Shown here in pieces: positions 55,980-64,000 of a DNA stretch of 64,000 bases. Origin of the DNA: Pinus tabuliformis (taxonomy: Eukaryota; Streptophyta; Pinopsida; Pinales; Pinaceae); the NCBI GenBank assembly GCA_031772625.1, contig CM062816.1:1671964066-1672028065 (forward strand), given 5' to 3'. A program made the position numbers and the translations under genes. Positions within the stretch are counted from its first letter, which is position 1. Each line of letters starts with the position of its first letter. Under the pieces are notes generated by a model. That model saw only the letters and a program-made list of their open reading frames with translations. It was not told the DNA's origin and made no database searches.

Positions 55980-57297
55980 AAAGTATTACCATAAAGACCC
56001 ATAGTATGTATAGAGACAAAAATGGAAATATTTTCCACAACCATAGAGAGTATATAAAATGGAAATATTTATAGGAACTCCTAAGAATACTAATATCCTA
56101 AGAATCCATATCCATATTCAATGGTGGAATCTCATCAACGGAATCCATACGGGGAGCAATTGCAAAAACATTTCCATACTCAATCAAATCATTGCAATCC
56201 TCCAACGTTGGGTACCAAAACCCAGACCTTTGTTCATTAGTTGAATTATCAATATCTGTTGGAAAAAATATGCTAATCATCATGTCATGTAATAGGAAAG
56301 GAGCTTCACTGCAGTTGCACATAATAACTAGAACATGAACTATTCGAAATGGAAGATAATGAGGACATTTGCTATTTATATCAGCAGAAATTTATTCCAA
56401 CAACTTCCATCTGAAACCCCAATCATCTTCAATGTATTCAATTATTCATTCAATGCACGGTTGACCAAATTGGAAATGATCTAATTCTTCAATTGACCAT
56501 ACAGAAGTGGAGCCTCCATTGACAAGGCATATCAACTGATCCATGTATATTGCTAATGACATACACCATATGTCCCTGATTAAAACAAATGAAAAACCCC
56601 ATTAATTTTTTATTACATCAAACCAGTAGATTTTATGCTCATACCGAAGATAATATTCATCCTCTTTGTCCAAATATAACCAAAACAATTTACTTTTATA
56701 AAACACGCCATTTTTAGTGGGTGAAGTGCCACCAAATGGAACAACAACCCTTTGTCATACCCTTTCAAGACTAATGCAAACATAAAATTTAGATTTCATT
56801 TTGTCATACGTATGTTTTAGAACAACCCAATCATATTTTTTGTTTCTTACGTATTCCAATAATGAAAAGAATCCCTACTCTCCAATTCGTATTGGTCCCA
56901 TGTTTTTAAAGGCCTTTGTAAATGGGTTCGCTATGAAATAGTTGAGTGTATGGGATCATTCTGTTGGTAATGATAAAACCACCATTGGTCCAACAGTAGA
57001 CTCTACTCTGTATCTTGAATCTATGAATCACAAATGAAATTTAGATATGTACCCATTGTGATTAAGGTATTCAAGGGCAAAATAATTGTCTTCACTATTG
57101 AGGAAAGGAACCATAAATCCAAATTCGTTCGTAGAGACATGCTTGGAACATAACATGAAAGAAGGGTTTTGCAAAACATTCTTCCATTTCTTACAAATAG
57201 TGCTAAAATTTATCACAACCGTTAAAGGTAGGCAGAGGAAGAAAAGTTCAAGAATTTCGAATGGAAGACAACTCCAAATAGATGGATCCATGATCAA
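55980..57297 (-). pseudogene. F-box/kelch-type gene, full length but broken, copy C
   Basis: The frame 57028-57297 opens MIMDPSIWSCLPFEILELFF and holds a clear F-box (L-P-x-E-I-L, VINFSTICKKWKNVLQNPSF; residues about 8-50). In F-box proteins this segment binds Skp1 of SCF ubiquitin ligases. The same frame continues after stops as SRYRVESTVGPMVVLSLP, LNYFIANPFTKAFKNMGPIR, YDWVVLKHTYDKMKSKFYVC and the C-terminal GFWYPTLEDCND and AIAPRMDSVDEIPP. At least six in-frame stops make it a pseudogene. It has no visible intron, as is usual for this family. It sits upstream of, and parallel to, the Helitron gene, as in copy B. Confidence 0.8.
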
Positions 57298-58934
57298 ACA
57301 ATGAAATCACCTAATAGAAAAAAACACATTTGATATCAACAAAATAAAATTAAAAGTAACATATATACATAATTTACCATTTACACATAAAGAAAAAATT
57401 CACATATACACAGTATATAAATTAAAATGAACTATCATAACATTATTACAACACCGAACACAATTCCACAATTTTTTAAACCCGATCTCTACAATCCAAG
57501 ATTATTAATGTTAGTAAACCTATAATTATGTTTATATTAAGGTCTATGTTTAATATTGATGTTACAATGTTTCTATAAATATATTTATAATATCAAATAA
57601 GAACATTTCATTAGGTAAGTTTCCATCAAGGACAACACCTAATTCACAATACCAACAAAAAATTGCCTAGAAAAAACAATTTTATCTTTTTGTTGGACCA
57701 CATAATTTTCCATTCTGTTAAGGATAAAAAATGTTAAACCTAATCTAAATTTTTTAATATAATGTATCCAGAAATATCAAATTAAAATGATATTATTAAA
57801 TTTATGAAACATCAAATTCATATATATTAATTTTTTTCATATTTAAAATTACTCTAAAATCATTTTACTTATTTATTAATAAAACAATAGATTGTTAATA
57901 TCATAAGATAATCCTTGTAATGGAGTGTATTAATATGACAACTTAATCATTGTAATGGACTACATTAATATCTACATGATTATGATTATGTGGTATATGG
58001 AGGTAAAATTAATAAATATTAGGAAATTTAAATAATAAACAATCACATTAGTATTTTTAATTATTTATCTTTCAAAACTTAATGATATTTAATATCAATA
58101 TTATAATAATAAGTCGGAATTGTTGGCTCTAAACCTAAACTAAATTTTTTAATATAATTAATCCAGAAATATCAAATTAAAATGATATTATTAAATTTCT
58201 AAAACAACACATTCATATATATTAATTTTTTTCATATTTAAAATTACTCTAAAATCATTTTACTTATTTATTAATAAAACAATAGATTGTTAATATCATA
58301 AGATAATCCTTGAAATGGAATACGTTAATATCACAACTTAATCATTGTAATGGATTACATTAATATCTACATGATTATGATTATGTGGTATATGGAGGTT
58401 AAATTAAAAAATATTAGGAAATTTAAATAATAAAAAATGGGTCCCTTTGATGGGTTTCTTCGGAAATACTTTCCTAGTTATCCAAAATTTCAACATCTTT
58501 TAGATAATTATCTATTATTTTTTATTTGAGTAGATATTTTAGGAAAAAGTAAATGCACCATTGAATTTGATATCTAATGATTTTTTATTATATATGTAAA
58601 TAATGTTATTGTAGAGTTTATTGAATTTCAATTGGATATTGAAGAATATTTAAAAATAAAATGTTGTTTATTAGATCGTAGAGTTGAAAAGTTATTTGTT
58701 TAACTTTAAGTACAAAAAGGAATACATAAATTCCTTAAATCCATTATAATCCTCATACCTTAGTGCAATTAAATATGGATAACAGATATGAAAATTAGAT
58801 ATTATTGTGACAATGAAGTAATATTTATCCCAAATAACTTGATGAATCTTCAATCATCATTGATCTAACATTTGCTTTGTTGAAGAAAAAAAAGTGAGTA
58901 CATGCACATTCTAGATTCACGTACATTTTAGTGT
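57298..58934. other. AT-rich non-coding region with a duplicated 304-base segment
   Basis: No gene supported. It contains the duplication listed at 57736-58434. The remainder is AT-rich sequence without recognisable features. Confidence 0.5.
57736..58434. repeat. Direct duplication of about 304 bases, offset 395
   Basis: 57736-58039 and 58131-58434 share long stretches, from AAACCTAA(T/A)CTAAATTT through ATTAATAAAACAATAGATTG to GGAAATTTAAATAATAAA. About 90 unrelated bases lie between them. Differences are few, so the duplication is fairly recent compared with the Helitrons. Confidence 0.85.
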
Positions 58935-59755
58935 GATTTGCGGAAGGATTTTAGTAAAATAAGTTGATACAACTATGAACTCCACACCTAACAAGGCCTT
59001 CTTCAAGGAGGAAATGTCTATATCTCTCTCTAGATTTTCTCTGGTAATATCAAAATCAAATGTTTAAATTAAACCTTGAATTCCTATTTCGTATATATCT
59101 AATTACTTTTGAGTAATTTTAAAAGGGCTATCTATCTCAACAAATCAAATCAAAAAGAGAATTTAAATACATTGATAATTGGGTAATACATATAAATACT
59201 TTGAGAAATTTTAAAAGGGCTATCTATCTCAACAAATCAAAAAATTGAATTGAAATATATTGATAGATTGTTAATAGAAATGGATATGCCTTTGATGATG
59301 ATGTCAATGCAATTTTCTAATAGAATCATAAAGAGAATTGAAATATATTGATGGCTTTCTAATAGATGCAATGTGAAAATTTCAGGAGTAAGACATCCAT
59401 CCAATTGAATAGAATAGCATTGAAGAGCTATATCTAGAATTAGAAAATTATTAAGGTTATTTAGATCTACAAGGCTTTGGAATTATTTTTTTCAAAAAAA
59501 TATTTTACAAGGCTTTTAAACAAGTAGAAAAAGGTGTGATATGCTTTACAATACACAATGAATAGAACAACATATAGCTGGTAGTAGAAATAGCAATTCA
59601 ATGTTTCATATATTGAGTTTTTGTAAATTTTAGAAGCCACATTCCACTTGTTTGTGTGCAAAAGTTAATTTATAGTTCCACACAATTAATTTTATGTTTC
59701 AGTAATCTATAGTTTTTTTTTTTTGTTTTTGTTTATGGTCAACAATTTTGAGTAA
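58935..59755. repeat. Left copy of a direct repeat of about 0.8 kb
   Basis: Matches 62913-63750 in the same orientation. Shared words include CAACTATGAACTCCACACCT, TCTCTCTAGATTTTCTCTGG and TTTCAGGAGTAAGACATCCA. An internal sub-duplication repeats TTTTAAAAGGGCTATCTATC (near 59120 and 59210). No TG...CA ends or coding motifs, so the repeat type is unknown. Confidence 0.82.
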
Positions 59756-60395
59756 TTTAGGTTAATTATGATTAATTTAGATTCATGAATTATTATGACT
59801 AATTATAAGTAACTATGGTTTATTTAGGTTTATGAGTAATTGACTAATTCTGTGTTTCAATTTTTAGGTTTATTAGTAATTTCTAGTAATTCATGTATAT
59901 GAGTAAAGAGGTTCATTTAATAAATAGTTATGATTTAAATATTTATTAATTTAATGTGATTTAAACAATTCCTCATTTAATAAATATTGTTTTAATCATT
60001 ATTGCAAAACTTATGATTTCATTAGTATAAACGTTAAGATCATTGTCAAATTAAATCATGAATAATGAATGATACCTAAGTAATTTTATATTTCAATAAA
60101 TCATGAATTATAAGTAACTTAGATTTATGACTAATTATCATTAACTATGAGTTATTTAGCTTATGACTAATTGACTAATTTTATGTTTTAGTTTTCAGGT
60201 TTATGAGTAATTTATACTAATTTAGGTATGTGAATAAACAATTTCTGATTTAATAAATAATTTTGATGTAAATATTTATTAATTATTTATAATTTAAACA
60301 ATTTCTCATTTAATAAATATTTTTTAACCATTATTACAAAGTTTAATTAATTTCATTAAAATTAGTATAAATCTTAGTATCATATTTTTTTTTAG
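59756..60395. repeat. Tandem duplication, period about 345 bases
   Basis: TATGACTAATTATAAGTAAC (about 59793) recurs as TATGACTAATTATCATTAAC (about 60135). Both are followed by TTGACTAATT(C/T)T, TAGGTTTATTAG or CAGGTTTATGAG, and TCTCATTTAATAAATATT or a variant. AT-rich, diverged copies with no gene. Confidence 0.72.
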
Positions 60396-62115
60396 GAGTT
60401 GATTGTAATTATCTGGTTAACAAAAATTATTAAAACTTTGGTAAAGATGATTTTTCTGCAATTTTTTACATGTAATGAATTTAAATATAGGTTTTTTTTA
60501 GAGATGAACAAAATTTCAAGTTTAATGACCTACAAGTTACACATCATACTTAGTTGTAAAATAAACATTTTAAATCAATTAAATATATATGAAAAATAAT
60601 TTTAATATATGAATCTGGATTCCTCACCAATGCTTATTATTAAATAAAACTAATGAAGCGAATGAAAAATTATATCTAAGGCTACCAAATCTGATGAAAA
60701 ATTATATCTAAGTCTACCAAATCTGATGAAGTAATTTTTTTATGCGATATTTTTGAGTAGAGCTCTATTCAACAACTGGGCTGACCGTTCGTTTATATTA
60801 TTTCTGACCTTGGCTCTCTATTAGACGTAGCACAATTTGGATTTGGGTTACACAGTGATGACTGCACCCACCCACATTATAAGAGGATAAATATTGATTC
60901 GCAGTAAGCTACTATACTATATGAAGGATACTTCACGACAATGCAGCACTGATTTATTATCTTTGTTCTATAAAAGTTGTAAATTAGGTCAGCTAGGTGT
61001 ATTGAAATTATCCCTGAGTTTATTTGAGTAAAATATTATTACAATTTTTAAAATATTTCAGAAATTTAACTTGAACATATTAAAATTGAATAAAGATGAT
61101 GAATAAATAAAGAAACTAAACCATTTAAATTCAAACATTAAAGAAGGGTATAAAGTAAATTAAAGGAAAATGTGAAATGATAAAGATAGATAAAATTGAT
61201 GAAAAATATATTAGTGTAGGGCATTGGAATAGATAATAAATACTGTTTAAAAGTAATTTTAAGGCTATAAAAAGATATTTAAATTATAAAAGTATTTTAT
61301 GATTATAAGCTTATTTAGTAAATAGATGGATGTTAAAAGGAAGAAAATGGAAATTTGAATTATTAAAGAGAAATATTAAAACAGAGAAGAGAAGTCAAGG
61401 AAGAAAATGGAACAAGAGGAGAAACAAGATTGGATAATTTTATAAAATTATTATAAAAAATGTTGTTACAGAATTATTTAAATTCATTTTAATTACAAAA
61501 AGGTCCTATTTATTTTAATTCTCTGGTTCATTTGAAAAAACAATTGTAATTTTAAATTGTTTTTTTTGTTTTTTGTTTTTATTTATTCTTAAAATAAATT
61601 TATTAAATAAAGCATAACATTGATATAAATTTAAAAATAATATTTCATTTCTTAAATATATTAACTGCATATAGGTGAATTGAATTTAAATGAAAAAATT
61701 TCTCCAAAAATCTATGTTCTAATTAACCCTTTTAATATTATCAAAGTAAATAAATAACTTATAAACATGGAGAGTGTTAAAATATTGAAAATACATCTAT
61801 GGAGATTATATAATCAACATAATTATTCTTATAATAACCTAAATGCAAACAGCTAGAAATCACTTAAAATTAACTACCAAAAAGAACTTTCCGAATTTTA
61901 ACCTCTGCTCGCCGAATTCTAACCTTTTGAGCCGACTAGATTTTAACAATGAAAAATAAACTTCATAGGTGATAATGATGTATTTATATGGATATTGGTT
62001 ACCGTTGAAAAGCTTAAATATTATAACATAAAATTTTATGATTACAGTTTCGACCCAAAAGGAGTTTATATTCGGGTTTCGTTCGTCAAATCATTGAGTA
62101 TTTGCGATTGTTATT
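60396..62115. other. Upstream region of the ELF1-like gene
   Basis: No other gene supported. 61590-61675 resembles the sequence right after the assembly gap (10142-10210). The last 250 bases before the ATG are richer in CG-containing words (GCTCGCCGAATTC, TTTCGTTCGTCAAATC), which would suit a promoter and 5' leader. I see no convincing TATA box at a typical distance. Confidence 0.5.
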
Positions 62116-62776
62116 ATGGGAAAAAGAAAGAAGTCCGCTGCTTCAAATAAGCCGCGCAAAAAGCAACCAAAATTAGAAACTGTTTTCAACTGTCCATTTT
62201 GTAGCCATCCAGCGGGAGTGGAATGTGCCATGTGAGCTATCATTCGTGTTTTTCAGTTCTTCACAATTTTATGATTTATATATATTAACGCTTATGATTT
62301 ATATATATTAACGCGCATATATATAATTGGCCCATGCAATAGGGATCGAAAGCAAATGATCGGAGAACTCAAGTGTAGGATGTGCGCAGCCGCCTACTCC
62401 ATGACAATCAACAGTGAGTTTCCATGTTATTAACTTCTTAGTGTGGATCAAGTCACTTCTTTCATTCGAGATTCGTTTAGAATTATAACTTTTACATGGA
62501 TATGAGCTAACCAATAATGCTTTTTTCCTTTCTATCAATCTATTCAGATTTGAGCGAGCCCATTGACGTGTAAGTTTCCAGCGATCCGATGAAAACAAAC
62601 TGTAAACTGTATCGAATGAAACATTATATTTTACATTTTCGTATGCTATAATTATTTATGTTTAATCGATTGCATTTCATCTCGTTTACATTATAACGAT
62701 TGTATTTCATCTCGTTTGCAGATTTACTGACTGGTTGGATGAATGTCAAAAGGCAAAACAATCAAATTCGGAGTGA
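62116..62776 (+). CDS. ELOF1: Transcription elongation factor 1 homolog (ELF1/ELOF1), four exons
   Basis: Exons 62116-62231, 62343-62413, 62548-62569 and 62722-62776, joined at GT-AG introns (donors GTGAGC, GTGAGT, GTAAGT; acceptors AATAG, TTCAG, TGCAG), give 87 residues ending at TGA 62774-62776. The protein starts with a basic tail (MGKRKKSAASNKPRKK). A zinc ribbon follows: C26-P-F-C29 and C50-R-M-C53, with VFNCPFCSHPAGVEC and MIGELKCRMCAAAYS, then SEPIDVFTDWLDECQKAK. These are the hallmarks of ELF1/ELOF1, a small nuclear zinc protein that rides with RNA polymerase II, aids passage through nucleosomes and takes part in transcription-coupled repair. The acidic tail of many plant homologs is absent. 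No stop or frameshift is seen. It could still be a duplicate of the main gene. Confidence 0.9.
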
Positions 62777-62834
62777 TAGAAACGTGACATCGAGATCATG
62801 TGGAGTGATAGAAACGTGACATCGAGATCATGTG
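62771..62834. repeat. Tandem duplication of 32 bases across the ELF1 stop codon
   Basis: GAGTGATAGAAACGTGACAT starts at 62771 and again at 62803; the two 32-base units are identical. The first contains the last Glu codon and the TGA stop, so the protein is unchanged and the duplication lies in the 3' UTR. Confidence 0.95.
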
Positions 62835-62912
62835 TTAATATTTGTATATTATTTACTTATTTGAATCCATCTAATTGGAGTTGGAATGGATAATTATGGT
62901 TTCTTATGGCTT

Positions 62913-63750
62913 GATTTGGGGAAGGATTTTAGTAAAATAAGTGGATACAACTATGAACTCCACACCTAACAAGGCCGCCTTCAAGGAGGAAATGTCTATA
63001 TCTCTCTCTAGATTTTCTCTGGTAATATCAGAATCAAATGTTTAAATTCAACCTTGAATTCCTATTCCATATAGATCTAGTTACTTTGAGTAATTTTAAA
63101 AGGGCTATCTATCTCAACAAATCAAATCAAAAAGGGAATTTAAATACATTGATAATTGGCTAATACAAATAAATACTTTGAGAAACTTTAAAAGGGCTAT
63201 TTATCGCAACAAATCAAAAAATTGAATTGAAATATATTGATAGCTTGCTAATAGAAATGGATATGCCTTTGATGATGAGGTCAATGCAATTTTCTAATAG
63301 AATAAAAAAGAGAATTGAAATATATTGATGGCTTGCTAATAGATGTAATGTGAAAATTTCAGGAGTAAGACATCCATCCAATTGAATAGAATAGCTTTTA
63401 GGAGCTATATCTAGAATTAGAAAATTCTTAAGGTTATTTAGATCCACAAGGATTTGGGATTAATTTTTTTCAAAAAAAAATATTTTACAATGCTTTTAAA
63501 TAAGTAGAAAAAAGTGTGACATGCTTTACAATGAACAATGATAGAACAACATATAGGTGGTAGTAGAAATCGCAATTGAATGTTTTATATATTGAGTTTT
63601 TGTAAATTTTAGAAGCCAGATTCCACTTGTTTGGGTGCAAAAGTTAATTTATAGTGCCACATAGTTAATTTTATGTTTCAATAATTTATAGTGTTTTTTG
63701 ATTTGTGAGTAATCTGTAGTCAACCATTATGAGTGATTTAGGTTAACGAT
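62913..63750. repeat. Right copy of the direct repeat of about 0.8 kb
   Basis: Counterpart of 58935-59755, about 4.0 kb away. It starts about 140 bases after the ELF1 stop. Its 3' end (GAGTGATTTAGGTTAACGAT) parallels GAGTAATTTAGGTTAATTAT near 59750. Confidence 0.82.
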
Positions 63751-64000
63751 GGCCATAACCAAGTTGAAAATGACCTCCACGTTTTGGGGTTATGCCAATT
63801 ACACTGAACCAATTCGATTGCTAGAGACCACAGTAGAGGAATCATCAACGTATCTGCTCCAAGTTGCTGCAAGTGCAACATGTCTGACACTCATTTCTAG
63901 CTTGCAATTTAAAAGGGTGAAAATATCAACCAATCACAATCCCCATATAATCTCATGAATAAGAAATAATTCATATGTCACAATTGCCATACAGTTCACA
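63751..64000. other. Window end, no gene supported
   Basis: A 69-codon frame (63749-63958) opens MAITKLKMTSTFWGYANYTE. It has no recognisable family and runs to near the window edge. It is somewhat richer in mixed codons than its surroundings, so a partial gene or TE end continuing outside the window is possible. Confidence 0.3.

Larger units (their letters stand above)
48873..57297 (-). mobile_element. Helitron-derived block, copy C (most complete), with F-box gene
   Basis: Read on the minus strand: F-box/kelch pseudogene (55980-57297), N-terminal exon (54808-55399), repeated exons (54001-54720), DUF6570-like and Rep N-terminal exon (52252-53895), intron (52158-52251), HUH/tyrosine exon (about 51000-52157) and helicase (49230-50972). 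Homology to A and D starts at about 48873 beside a hairpin. The orphan downstream exon and AT array are absent here. Frameshifts, stops and a 157-base duplication make it non-functional. Confidence 0.83.

Noticed and set aside
60770..60960. Structured RNA or rRNA fragment (higher-GC island)
   Set aside because: No match to rRNA, snRNA or tRNA motifs that I know, and no clear long stem by eye.
1..64000. CRISPR array or bacterial mobile system suggested by Rep, helicase and repeats
   Set aside because: Spliceosomal introns, plant LTR elements and an F-box gene show nuclear plant DNA. No regular short repeats with unique spacers were seen.

Overview
The window is AT-rich plant nuclear DNA made almost entirely of old, mutually nested transposable elements, with one recognisable and apparently intact host gene. 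A plant origin is supported by Rep/helicase Helitrons with spliceosomal introns, a chromodomain Ty3/gypsy element, a Ty1/copia fragment, tRNA-derived SINE-like sequences, an F-box gene fragment and a gag-protease-only LTR element. Repeat density and decay would suit a large, slowly purged genome such as a conifer's, but that is inference and nothing seen fixes the species.

Layout. 1-10041 and 22246-32289 are near-identical inverted arms (about 10 kb each). Each holds, from the outside in, a Helitron Rep/helicase block (A on +, D on -), an AT-rich minisatellite-like array with CCATGG words, an internally deleted gypsy chromovirus, and a Ty1/copia 3' end with its LTR. The left arm stops exactly at a 100-N gap (10042-10141). 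Between the arms lie low-complexity DNA, a SINE-like sequence, a small palindrome (10925-11300) and a third, more diverged array plus Helitron block B (11165-21319), cut on its 5' side by an LTR-like sequence (21320-22245). 34014-37554 is unassigned. 37555-45176 is a 7.6-kb LTR element on the minus strand with gag and protease remnants but no visible polymerase. 45177-48860 is repeat-rich non-coding DNA. 48873-57297 is Helitron block C (-), the most complete. 57298-64000 is AT-rich DNA with several internal duplications, enclosing a four-exon gene for transcription elongation factor ELF1/ELOF1 at 62116-62776.

How the parts relate. The Helitron blocks share one architecture, best read in B and C on the minus strand: an F-box/kelch-type gene fragment, about 0.6 kb of spacer, an N-terminal exon, a run of tandemly repeated exons, a DUF6570-like domain, the Helitron Rep domain split by a short GT-AG intron just before the HUH motif, the paired-tyrosine motif, a PIF1-like helicase and, in A, B and D, an orphan downstream exon. 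Every copy carries stops, frameshifts, deletions or a damaged Walker A motif, so none looks autonomous. The most unusual points are the repeated exons with lengths divisible by three, the F-box fragment shared by two blocks, and the 10-kb inverted arms abutting an assembly gap.
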